NCBI RefSeq assembly: GCF_015244565.1
Contig: NZ_JABCQG010000004.1
Coordinates: forward strand, 157,688 to 221,687
Source of the DNA: Gluconobacter vitians
GTDB lineage: Bacteria; Pseudomonadota; Alphaproteobacteria; Acetobacterales; Acetobacteraceae
Length of the DNA: 64,000 nt
Reading direction: 5' to 3'
Shown: positions 1-7,560 of the stretch, in pieces
How positions within the stretch are numbered: position 1 is the first letter of the stretch
How the letters are laid out: the number at the start of each line of letters is the position of its first letter
Notes under the pieces: generated by a model
Databases searched by the model: none
Told to the model about the DNA's origin: nothing
What the model saw: only the letters and a program-made list of their open reading frames with translations
Translations under genes and position numbers: made by a program

Positions 1-288
1 CAGTTCGGTCATGCTGCCCAGATGACGCAGGGTGGTCGCTGCCAGACGATGGGCGGACGCACGGTCACGCGGATCCATCGGTCCCGCACGATCCAGCGTC
101 GTCTCCAGCATCCGGCGATGCTCGACCACACCGCAAACGATATCGAACGCCAGATCCCGCGTCGGATCCGGCGCGGGACGGCGCTCCTGCGTCCTGCCCT
201 GCGAAGGGCCCCGCGAACGGCGTGAACCACCGCTCCGGTTTCCGGAGGCTGGATTACGGGGCGACGGATTGGAAGGCTTCTGGGTCAT
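1..288 (-). CDS. 16S rRNA (cytosine) methyltransferase RsmB-like, N-terminal part
   Basis: Partial gene that runs off the left edge; 96 codons are visible from the ATG at 288. Residues 1-35 are basic, Pro/Gly/Arg-rich and probably disordered. Next comes a NusB-like helical segment containing TRDLAFDIVCGVV and DPRDRASAHRLAATTLRHLG, the pattern at the start of RsmB/Fmu/Sun-type rRNA m5C methyltransferases, where the NusB-like domain helps bind RNA. The SAM-binding and catalytic domain lies outside the window. The gene diverges from yggS across 57 bases. A stand-alone NusB-like protein cannot be excluded because the C-terminus is missing. Confidence 0.7.
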   Translation of the reverse strand, partial: MTQKPSNPSPRNPASGNRSGGSRRSRGPSQGRTQERRPAPDPTRDLAFDIVCGVVEHRRMLETTLDRAGPMDPRDRASAHRLAATTLRHLGSMTEL

Positions 289-345
289 GACTGGCTATCG
301 GTCTCTCGCATCCTGCCGAAATCGCATCTTGCGGCCACGGACGCA

Positions 346-1044
346 ATGGCGTCTTCTCCAGACATGTCCGATCTTATTGCCCAGAACCTCGCCACCATCC
401 GTCACCGCATCGCCCAGGCCTGCGAAAAGGCCGGACGTGCAGAGACGGATGTCTCCCTCGTCGCCGTCAGCAAGTTCCACCCGATCGAGAGCGTTGAAGC
501 CGCCCTGAAAGCCGGCCAGCGCCTGTTTGGCGAGAACCGCGTGCAGGAAGCGGCCTCCAAGTTTCCGGAACTCCGCAAAAGCTTCCCGGACCTGCGCCTG
601 CACATCATCGGCGGCCTGCAGACCAACAAGGCCACCGATGCCTGCCAGATCGCCGACATGATCGAAAGCCTCGACCGCCCGTCCCTGTCCGATGCCATCG
701 AGAAGGGCGTACAGAAGGCCGGTCGCCTTCCCGAGCTTCTCGTTCAGGTCAATACGGGCGACGAACCGCAGAAATCCGGTGTTCCGCGCGAAGAGGCTGA
801 TGCTTTCATCGAAGCCTCGCTCGAAAGATTCGGAGCGAAGATCCGCGGCCTGATGTGCATTCCCCCCGAAGACGAAGACCCTGCCCCCCATTTCCGTCTG
901 CTGCGCGACATGAGCGAGCGGCACGGCCTGCCAGTGCTCTCGATGGGAATGTCCGCTGATTTTGAAACCGCCATTGCCGAAAATGCGACGCTGGTCCGGG
1001 TCGGGACCGCCATTTTCGGAGCCCGCCCCGCGCCACAATCCTGA
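346..1044 (+). CDS. yggS: YggS/PLPBP family PLP-binding homeostasis protein
   Basis: 232 aa, the normal family size. Proteins of this family bind pyridoxal phosphate on a single-domain alanine-racemase-like barrel and keep free PLP and amino/keto-acid pools in balance; no catalytic reaction is established. Visible signatures are LVAVSKFHP with the PLP lysine near residue 43, LFGENRVQEA, LHIIGGLQTNK, LLVQVNTGDEPQKSG, LSMGMSADFETAI and VRVGTAIFG. The usual HFIG.LQ motif reads HIIGGLQ. An internal ATG at 364 would remove six residues and neither start has a clear Shine-Dalgarno, so the longer form is kept. It is not in an operon with the 115-base-distant kup gene. Confidence 0.93.
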   Translation: MASSPDMSDLIAQNLATIRHRIAQACEKAGRAETDVSLVAVSKFHPIESVEAALKAGQRLFGENRVQEAASKFPELRKSFPDLRLHIIGGLQTNKATDACQIADMIESLDRPSLSDAIEKGVQKAGRLPELLVQVNTGDEPQKSGVPREEADAFIEASLERFGAKIRGLMCIPPEDEDPAPHFRLLRDMSERHGLPVLSMGMSADFETAIAENATLVRVGTAIFGARPAPQS

Positions 1045-1159
1045 CACGCGGCTTGCGTCCGCCGCAGAAATCTTGTCATGAGGGACAGTTGCCCTGATGC
1101 GGAGCCGCGCTTGAGAAGCGCTGTGACAGTAGACAGCGGCACTCTATTGACGCCCGTAA

Positions 1160-3187
1160 ATGGAACCAGCAATGCCTGAACATGACGGTGACCACGCCTC
1201 CAACCCTCCTCATGGCGTAGGGATTCCCAGCGACTCCGGTGAAGTCGTCCAGACGATCGAGCAGGCCCGCTCGGAGGGACATACCCACGAAATTGGCGGC
1301 GAAGAGGATGGCTCCGGCCATGAGCGTCCCGTTGGCATGGGTGCCCTGCTCGCGGTTCTGGGCGTGGTCTATGGCGATATCGGCACAAGCCCGCTCTATG
1401 CGCTGCAATCCTCGGTCAGCATTGTCAGCTCCCCCAAGGCCCCGGCCCAGCCCTGGGAGATCATGGGTCTTGCGAGCCTGACCTTCTGGGCGCTGATGCT
1501 CATCGTCACCATCAAATACGTCATCCTCATCATGCGGGCCGACCATGATGGCGAAGGCGGCATCATCGCGCTCATGTCCCTGGCCCAGCGCGTCTGCAAG
1601 TCGCAGCATTTCCGATGGCTTTTCGGCCTCGTGGGCATTGCAGGCACCTGCCTGTTCTTCGGCGACAGCATCATTACCCCCGCCATTTCCGTGCTCTCAG
1701 CCGTGGAGGGCATCGAAACCTCCGTGCCCTCTGCCAGCCACATCATCATCCCGCTGGCGATGGTCGTGCTGGTCGGGCTGTTCTCGGTTCAGGTGCTGGG
1801 AACCGGCAGGATCGGCAAGGCTTTCGGGCCGATCATGGTCTGCTGGTTCAGCGTGCTCGCCATTCTCGGCATCAAGGGCATTTTCCTCTATCCGCATATC
1901 CTGCTCGCCCTGTCCCCGACCTTTGCGCTCGAATTCATCATCATGCACGGCTATCTGTCGTTCATCGCACTGGGTTCGGTCGTGCTCTCCGTGACGGGTG
2001 CGGAAGCGCTTTACGCCGATATGGGCCATTTCGGCCGTGCGCCCATCCGCAAGGCCTGGCTGTTCTTCGTCCTGCCGTCCCTGACGCTGAACTATTTCGG
2101 ACAGGCCGCCCTGCTGATCCACGATCCGCACGCCCTGTCCAACCCGTTCTATCTGCTGGTGCCGCACTGGGCGCAGATCCCGATGCTGATCCTCGCAACC
2201 TTTGCGACCGTCATCGCCTCGCAGGCCGGCATCTCGGGCAGCTTCTCCCTGTGCCGCCAGCTCATCCAGCTTGGCTACCTGCCCCGAACCCGCATCGTAC
2301 ACACCAATGCCTCCGAAGAAGCGCAGATCTACCTGCCCTCCCTCAACTGGATCCTCGCCTTCGGCGCACTGGTACTGGTTCTGGCCTTCCGCTCCTCCTC
2401 GGCCCTGGCCGCGGCCTATGGCATCGCCGTGACCGGCACGTTCCTGTGCACCTGCGTTCTGGCCATGGTGGTGTTCCGCCGCGTCTTTGGCTGGAAATCC
2501 GCCACGGTCGGCATCGTCTTCGGCTTCTTCTTCATCGTGGACAGCATCTTCTTCTCCGCGAACGTACTCAAGATCCCCGATGGCGGCTGGGTCCCGCTTG
2601 CAATCGGCATCATCAGCACCATCATCATGACCACCTGGAAGCGCGGACGCAGCCTCATCGCCGCCCGCCAGCAGGCGGATTCCATGCCGATGGGCTCCTT
2701 CCTCGCCCGCCTGCCGCAGTCCCGCACGATCCGCGTCCCGGGTCTGGCCGTCTTTCTGACCGCCAATCCGGATGTCGTGCCGAACTCGCTGTTGCATAAC
2801 CTCAAGCACAACAAGGTCCTGCACGACCACATCCTGTTCGTGACGGTCGAAAACCTCGACAAGCCGGAAGCCGAGCGCGGCCACCGCGCCATCGTTCAGG
2901 AACTCGCACCCAACATCCACCGCGTCATCGTCCGCTACGGCTTTATGGAGATGCCCAATCTTCCCCGCGCCCTGCTGGAACTGAATGCGCTGGGCGTAGC
3001 CTTCGACGCCATCCAGGCCTCGTACTTCACGTCGCATGAGCTCGTCGTGCGCTCCCGCGTGCCGAAGATGCAGCTCTGGCGGATGTGGATCTTCCTTCTT
3101 CTCCTGCGCAATGCCGCCTCCACGACAGAGTTCCTGCGTATCCCGCCTGACCGCGTGGTGGAGTTCGGCGTCCGGATCGCCATTTGA
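1160..3187 (+). CDS. kup: Kup-type low-affinity potassium uptake protein
   Basis: 675 aa inner-membrane K+/H+ symporter of the KUP/HAK/KT family. A hydrophilic N-terminal extension of about 55 residues precedes the family start GALLAVLGVVYGDIGTSPLYAL. About 12 membrane helices follow, with GGIIALMSLAQR, FFGDSIITPAISVLSAVEG and VTGAEALYADMGHFG, all family hallmarks. The last 150 residues are the cytoplasmic tail, ending VVEFGVRIAI. A second in-frame ATG at 1172 would shorten it by four residues. The stop overlaps the TTG start of hemW in the tetranucleotide TTGA, so the two are probably co-transcribed and coupled. Confidence 0.95.
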   Translation: MEPAMPEHDGDHASNPPHGVGIPSDSGEVVQTIEQARSEGHTHEIGGEEDGSGHERPVGMGALLAVLGVVYGDIGTSPLYALQSSVSIVSSPKAPAQPWEIMGLASLTFWALMLIVTIKYVILIMRADHDGEGGIIALMSLAQRVCKSQHFRWLFGLVGIAGTCLFFGDSIITPAISVLSAVEGIETSVPSASHIIIPLAMVVLVGLFSVQVLGTGRIGKAFGPIMVCWFSVLAILGIKGIFLYPHILLALSPTFALEFIIMHGYLSFIALGSVVLSVTGAEALYADMGHFGRAPIRKAWLFFVLPSLTLNYFGQAALLIHDPHALSNPFYLLVPHWAQIPMLILATFATVIASQAGISGSFSLCRQLIQLGYLPRTRIVHTNASEEAQIYLPSLNWILAFGALVLVLAFRSSSALAAAYGIAVTGTFLCTCVLAMVVFRRVFGWKSATVGIVFGFFFIVDSIFFSANVLKIPDGGWVPLAIGIISTIIMTTWKRGRSLIAARQQADSMPMGSFLARLPQSRTIRVPGLAVFLTANPDVVPNSLLHNLKHNKVLHDHILFVTVENLDKPEAERGHRAIVQELAPNIHRVIVRYGFMEMPNLPRALLELNALGVAFDAIQASYFTSHELVVRSRVPKMQLWRMWIFLLLLRNAASTTEFLRIPPDRVVEFGVRIAI

Positions 3188-4362
3188 CAACCACATCACA
3201 ACCCGGGCCCCTCTCCCTCTATATCCACTGGCCCTTCTGTCTGGCGAAGTGCCCCTACTGCGATTTCAATTCCCATGTCCGGGAGGTGATCCCGCAGAAG
3301 CGCTTCGCCGAGGCCCTGCGCCGCGAACTGGCGCATGACGCTGCCCGCCTGACCCACGATGGCGTCAAACGCCCCCTGCGTTCGATCTTTTTTGGCGGGG
3401 GCACGCCCTCACTCATGGCGCCCGAAACCGTTGCCGCCCTGATCGAGGACGCGCATCGCCTGTTCGATGCGGAAGATGATCTCGAAATCACGCTCGAAGC
3501 CAACCCAACCAGCGTCGAGGCCGGAAAATTCGCCGCTTTCCGTCAGGCGGGCGTCAACCGCGTCTCGCTCGGCGTGCAGAGCCTGCGGGACGATGCCCTG
3601 CACAAGCTGGGCCGCGAACACTCCGCCACACAGGCCATTCGTGCGCTCGAAACCGCCCGAACCCTGTTTCCACGCATTTCCTTTGACCTGATCTACGCCC
3701 GGCCCGGTCAAAGCGACGCCGACTGGACGGACGAACTCACCACCGCGCTCGACCTCGTGGCCGATCACCTGTCGCTCTATCAGCTCACCATCGAGCCCGG
3801 CACGAAGTTCGAAGCCATGCACCGTCGCGGCGAACTCACCCTCCCCGACGAAGACACTGCCGCGCGTCTGTATGACCTGACCGGCGAAATCGCGGCCCGT
3901 CATGCTCTCCTGCCTTACGAAGTCTCGAACTATGCCCGCCCCGGTGCCGAAAGCCGGCATAACCTCACCTACTGGCGCTATGCGGACTATATCGGCATCG
4001 GTCCCGGCGCTCACGGACGCCTCACGCTGGATGGCGAACTCTACGCCACCCGCCGCCATCGCGCGCCGGAGCCCTGGGCCGAGCGCGTCGAAAAGACAGG
4101 CTCCGGCAGCACGGAGGAAACGCTCCTCACTCCGGAAGAAAAGGGTCGCGAGGCGCTGCTGATGGGGCTTCGTCTATCCGAAGGGATCGACGAAGCCCGC
4201 TTTGCTGCCCGCACGGGACGAGCGCTCATGGACTGTGTGGACCCGGCCCTGCTCGAAGCCTGCATTGAGGAAAACTACCTTGAGCGGGACAACGGCATTC
4301 TGCGCGCGACGGGCGAAGGACGGCTCCGGCTTGAAGCAATACTGGCGCGTCTCGTCACTTGA
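3184..4362 (+). CDS. hemW: HemW-like radical SAM heme chaperone
   Basis: 392 aa. HemW, formerly called oxygen-independent coproporphyrinogen oxidase-like, is a radical SAM protein that hands heme to apoproteins. The [4Fe-4S]/SAM motif is FCLAKCPYCDFNSH, a Cx3Cx2C arrangement. Further signatures are SIFFGGGTPSLM, ITLEANPTS, GVNRVSLGVQSL, SFDLIYARPGQ, LSLYQLTIEPGT and YEVSNYARPG. The C-terminal HemN-like domain is present (EEKGREALLMGLRLSEG). The lone Cx2C context CDF, without the extra Cys of genuine HemN, favours HemW over HemN. The only plausible start is TTG at 3184, overlapping the kup stop. This implies translational coupling and perhaps low expression. Confidence 0.9.
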   Translation: MTTTSQPGPLSLYIHWPFCLAKCPYCDFNSHVREVIPQKRFAEALRRELAHDAARLTHDGVKRPLRSIFFGGGTPSLMAPETVAALIEDAHRLFDAEDDLEITLEANPTSVEAGKFAAFRQAGVNRVSLGVQSLRDDALHKLGREHSATQAIRALETARTLFPRISFDLIYARPGQSDADWTDELTTALDLVADHLSLYQLTIEPGTKFEAMHRRGELTLPDEDTAARLYDLTGEIAARHALLPYEVSNYARPGAESRHNLTYWRYADYIGIGPGAHGRLTLDGELYATRRHRAPEPWAERVEKTGSGSTEETLLTPEEKGREALLMGLRLSEGIDEARFAARTGRALMDCVDPALLEACIEENYLERDNGILRATGEGRLRLEAILARLVT

Positions 4363-4398
4363 AGGCATGATCCGGTCTTAATCCATCTGGAAGAGACC

Positions 4399-5499
4399 AT
4401 GCGCCGACCCATTCTCTCTGCCCTTCTGGCCGCCTGCACCGTGCTGGCCCCGTTTGCCACTGCGAACGCTGCTCCTGCCTCGAACCCCGCTCCGAACTAT
4501 GTCGTACTCGACAACGACTTCCTCGGCCCGGGCGGCTCCAACATCCAGTCCATCATTCCGCTGCTCAACCGCCCCGGTGTGACGCTGCTGGGCCTGACCT
4601 CTGTCATTGGCGATGACTGGGAAAACGCGGGCACGGCGCATGCCCTCCGCTTTCTGGAAATCGCCCGCCAGACGCAGATCCCCGTGGCTGACGGTGCCAC
4701 CACGCCGCTGGTCAACACGGTGGCCGAGACAAAGCTGCGCGAACAGCAGTTCGGCATCATTCCGTGGAAGGGCGCCTGGGGCGGTCTCGGCTCCATCGAG
4801 CACGTACCGGCCACACAGCCCGCCGTCGGCAAGCTGCCGGAAGGTGCGCCGCATACCGCCGCCGATCCGCTCCCGGCCGCCATGTTCCTGATCCGCGAGG
4901 TCCACGCCCATCCGCATCAGGTCACGGTTATCGCCGCCGGTCCGCTGACGAACCTAGCCTTGGCCATCCGCATCGACCCGACCTTTGCCGCGACCGCAAA
5001 ACAGCTCGTTTTCATGGGCGGCCTGCTCGATGCCAGCATGATGTCCGTCACCGGCAATGCCGATTTCGCGTCCGACTTCAACATGATCATGGACCCCGAA
5101 GCCGCCCGCATCACCCTGACCGCACCCTGGGCCTCCATCACCTGCGTCGGCAACGTCTCGAACGACATCATGATGACGCCCGAACTCGCGAACCGCATCG
5201 ATGAAAAGCACAACGCCGTCACGGATTATCTGAAAAAGTACCAGGCCCCTCTGCCCCTGTGGGATGAACTGACCTCCGCCATCGCCGTTGATCCCACACT
5301 GGTCACGAAATCCGTTACGGCCGTCATGGACATTAACATCGAACACGGCATGGATTACGGCCACGCCCATATCTGGCCGGACTCCACGGCGCCGAAGGCC
5401 ATGGGCCTGCGCAAGGTGAAGATCGTGCAGTCTATCGACAAAACGCGCTTCATCAACGATTTCGTCTCGCAGTCCCAGAACGCTCTGGGCAGGCACTAA
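4399..5499 (+). CDS. exported nucleoside hydrolase (IUNH family)
   Basis: 366 aa with a Sec signal peptide (residues 1-25, cleaved near TANAAP), so it probably acts in the periplasm on nucleosides. It keeps family motifs VIAAGPLTNLALAIRIDP, LVFMGGLLD, ADFASDFNMIMDPEAARIT and LWDELTSAIAVDP. The Ca2+/ribose-binding motif, DTDxGxDD in classic inosine-uridine hydrolases, reads VLDNDFLGPGGSNIQS, so the paired aspartates are replaced. To my recollection a secreted subgroup has a GPxxxN version of this loop, so activity may be retained. It follows hemW by 36 bases and precedes the DUF1489 gene by 23. Substrate is unknown. Confidence 0.82.
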   Translation: MRRPILSALLAACTVLAPFATANAAPASNPAPNYVVLDNDFLGPGGSNIQSIIPLLNRPGVTLLGLTSVIGDDWENAGTAHALRFLEIARQTQIPVADGATTPLVNTVAETKLREQQFGIIPWKGAWGGLGSIEHVPATQPAVGKLPEGAPHTAADPLPAAMFLIREVHAHPHQVTVIAAGPLTNLALAIRIDPTFAATAKQLVFMGGLLDASMMSVTGNADFASDFNMIMDPEAARITLTAPWASITCVGNVSNDIMMTPELANRIDEKHNAVTDYLKKYQAPLPLWDELTSAIAVDPTLVTKSVTAVMDINIEHGMDYGHAHIWPDSTAPKAMGLRKVKIVQSIDKTRFINDFVSQSQNALGRH

Positions 5500-5522
5500 C
5501 CCAAGGAGGGCACCCGACACAC

Positions 5523-5942
5523 ATGCTGAACATCATCAAGCTGGCCGTCGGCTGCCCGAGTATTGAAGTCCTGCGCGAACGGCTGAACAACTACCGAGTC
5601 AACGGCCACGCCACCGTCCAGACCCGCACCATGCCCAAACGGGCCGAAGAGGTGCTGGACGGCGGCTCGCTGTACCGCGTGATGGACGGCATGATCCTGT
5701 GCCGCCAGCCGATCATCGGGCTGGAAAGCTGCCAGCGCATGGATGGCAGCACGGGCACGCTGATTGTCGTATCTGACGAAATCATCCCCGTCCAGCCACG
5801 CCCCATGCGCCCGTTTCAGGGCTGGCGTTATCTGGAACCCAAAGATGCCCCGCCCGATCTCGGCAACAGTCTCGGTGACGATGGCATCGCCGAGCTTCCA
5901 CCCCAGCTTCGTCGCGAGCTGGCCGAACTCGCCCTGATCTGA
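5523..5942 (+). CDS. DUF1489 family protein
   Basis: 139 aa, soluble, without signal peptide. It matches the alphaproteobacterial DUF1489 family: it begins MLNIIKLAVGCPS, and has MPKRAEEVLDGGSLYRV, a central CRQPIIG segment, and PRPMRPFQGWRYLEPKDAP near the C-terminus. No catalytic motif or cofactor site is apparent and no function is established. AAGGAGG lies about 12 bases before the ATG. It lies 23 bases after the nucleoside hydrolase and may share its transcript. Confidence 0.85.
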   Translation: MLNIIKLAVGCPSIEVLRERLNNYRVNGHATVQTRTMPKRAEEVLDGGSLYRVMDGMILCRQPIIGLESCQRMDGSTGTLIVVSDEIIPVQPRPMRPFQGWRYLEPKDAPPDLGNSLGDDGIAELPPQLRRELAELALI

Positions 5943-6104
5943 AGCCTTCCGGACCCAGCCATCCTCATTTTCGCTGCATTCCGGGAACGGTATGAGACAT
6001 GAAACGTCATGCTCCTATTCCGGGGAACCACATGACGTTCCCCCTCCGCCCTGCCAACGCCCAAATGGTGCTCCGCGCAGGCCCGAACAAAAAGGAGTGC
6101 CGCC

Positions 6105-7049
6105 TTGCCCCCCTTTCCCCGTCCTTCCCGAGCAGGCACGGCTGCCGTTACGCTCTCGGCGGCCCTTTCCATCGGCCTCGGCCTGACGGCCGCCGCACCC
6201 GCCGCCCATGCCCAGACGACCGATACCCAGCCCGCAGCGGCCACCAGCGCGCCCGTCCTGCCCGGCAAGATCGTCTACGCCCAGCTCACGACACCCGATC
6301 TGACCAGGGCCAAATCCTTCTATGGCAGTCTTCTGGGCTGGACCTTTCAGGACCGCCCCGTCTCGCGCGGCCATTACGCCGAAGCCCTCGTGAACGGCCA
6401 TGTTGTCGCCGGGCTTGTCGAGCGTCCCCTGCCCGATACCGCCAACCCGCCCCACCCGATCTGGCTCCCCTTCATTTCGGCGCCTGACGTTCCGGCTCTG
6501 GCAAAATCATCCCGTCAGTGGGGTGCCAAGGTCGTCTTCCGTCCGACGATGATCCAAGGCCGCGGCGAACAAGCCATCATCGCCGATCCGCAGGGCGCCC
6601 TGTTCGCCACCCTGCGCGCGCCGCAGGGTGATCCGAACGATACGGACGCCACCGCACAGGGTGACTGGATCTGGAACGCCCTCCTGACCTCCACACCTTC
6701 GGCCAGCGCCGGGTTCTACCAGAAACTCTTCGGCTATCAGGTCGAGGCCGCCCCGGCCCCCGACACCAACCAGCGCTACATCCTTGAATCCCAGTCCGTA
6801 GCGCGCGCAACCGTCAATCCCCTGCCTCCGCGCCTGCCATCCAACGCACGAGCCCGCTGGCTCAGCTTCGTGCAGGTGGACAGTGTGGGCAGTGCCGCCG
6901 AAAAAGCCGTGCAGCTCGGCGGCCGCGTTCTGGTCGAGCCGCATCTCGATCATCAGAACAGCATGATCGCCATCCTTGCCGATCCGGCAGGCGCCGCTTT
7001 CGGCGTCATGGAATGGCATGATCCCATCGCGGCAGGAGACGCGAAATGA
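6105..7049 (+). CDS. exported protein with two VOC (glyoxalase-fold) domains
   Basis: 314 aa. The chosen start is TTG at 6105, because AAAGGAG lies 7 bases upstream at 6091-6097 and the resulting N-terminus is a clean signal peptide (PRPSRAGTAAVTLSAALSI through AAHAQ). Two tandem VOC modules follow. The first (about 50-165) begins KIVYAQLTTPDLTRAKSFYG and contains LGWTFQD; the second (about 180-305) has GDWIWNALLTSTPSASAGFY and ends AGAAFGVMEWH. VOC proteins include glyoxalases, ring-cleaving dioxygenases and resistance proteins, and the substrate cannot be inferred here. Export of a VOC protein is unusual. The stop overlaps the next gene by ATGA. Confidence 0.8.
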   Translation: MPPFPRPSRAGTAAVTLSAALSIGLGLTAAAPAAHAQTTDTQPAAATSAPVLPGKIVYAQLTTPDLTRAKSFYGSLLGWTFQDRPVSRGHYAEALVNGHVVAGLVERPLPDTANPPHPIWLPFISAPDVPALAKSSRQWGAKVVFRPTMIQGRGEQAIIADPQGALFATLRAPQGDPNDTDATAQGDWIWNALLTSTPSASAGFYQKLFGYQVEAAPAPDTNQRYILESQSVARATVNPLPPRLPSNARARWLSFVQVDSVGSAAEKAVQLGGRVLVEPHLDHQNSMIAILADPAGAAFGVMEWHDPIAAGDAK

Positions 7050-7486
7050 CCCGTCGGACAACGAAGACCTTCGCCCGCATTGGCGGTGCGCTCTGCCTGC
7101 TCGGCATGCTGTCCGGCTGCGTCGGTTATGACGGATACGGTTATGATGGTTACGGCGGCTATGGCGGCGGTGGCTATTATGGCGGTTACGACACCGGCTG
7201 GGGTGGTGGCTGGGGCGACGGCTGGGGCGGCGGCTACGGCGTCGGCCCCTATCGTGGACGTGGCCCCGGCGGTCGCGGCCCCGGAGGACGTGGACCGGGA
7301 GGACACGGGTTCGGTGGCGGACCCGGTGGTCATGGTGGCCCCGGAGGCATGGGCGGACATGGTGGACCGGGCGGCGGGCCCGGTAGAGGCCATGGCGGTC
7401 CGGGCGGAATGGGTGGCCACGGTGGCGGACCGGGTGGCGGTGGCCATGGCGGAGGTGGCGGTCATGGTGGCGGCGGCCATCACTGA
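7046..7486 (+). CDS. Gly/His-rich putative lipoprotein
   Basis: 146 aa. It has a short signal sequence with lipobox LSGC (Cys25), so it is probably a lipidated envelope protein. The rest is low complexity: Tyr/Gly repeats (GYDGYGYDGYGGYGGGGYY), a Trp-Gly stretch, then imperfect GPGG / GGHGG repeats with many histidines, ending GGGGHH. The histidines could bind metal, but this is speculation. It overlaps the VOC gene by ATGA and ends just before an intrinsic terminator, so the two form a unit. The repetitive DNA could mimic a coding frame, but the start, lipobox and overlap support a real gene. Confidence 0.65.
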   Translation: MTRRTTKTFARIGGALCLLGMLSGCVGYDGYGYDGYGGYGGGGYYGGYDTGWGGGWGDGWGGGYGVGPYRGRGPGGRGPGGRGPGGHGFGGGPGGHGGPGGMGGHGGPGGGPGRGHGGPGGMGGHGGGPGGGGHGGGGGHGGGGHH

Positions 7487-7510
7487 CATCCTTCCCGACC
7501 AGTCCGCGTA

Positions 7511-7546
7511 AAAAAAGCCGGAGACGACATCCCGTCTCCGGCTTTT
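7511..7546. terminator. bidirectional intrinsic terminator
   Basis: A perfect 10-bp stem (7517-7526 with 7533-7542) has a 6-base loop, a T-run on the right and six A on the left. It serves the lipoprotein gene (+) and the convergent FUSC gene (-), which ends at 7561. Confidence 0.9.
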
Positions 7547-7560
7547 CCTGTTTTCAGGCC

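Noticed and set aside
7250..7486. Tandem DNA repeat array or CRISPR-like element
   Set aside because: The repeats are the imperfect Gly/His codons of the lipoprotein gene; no regular spacer-repeat pattern exists.
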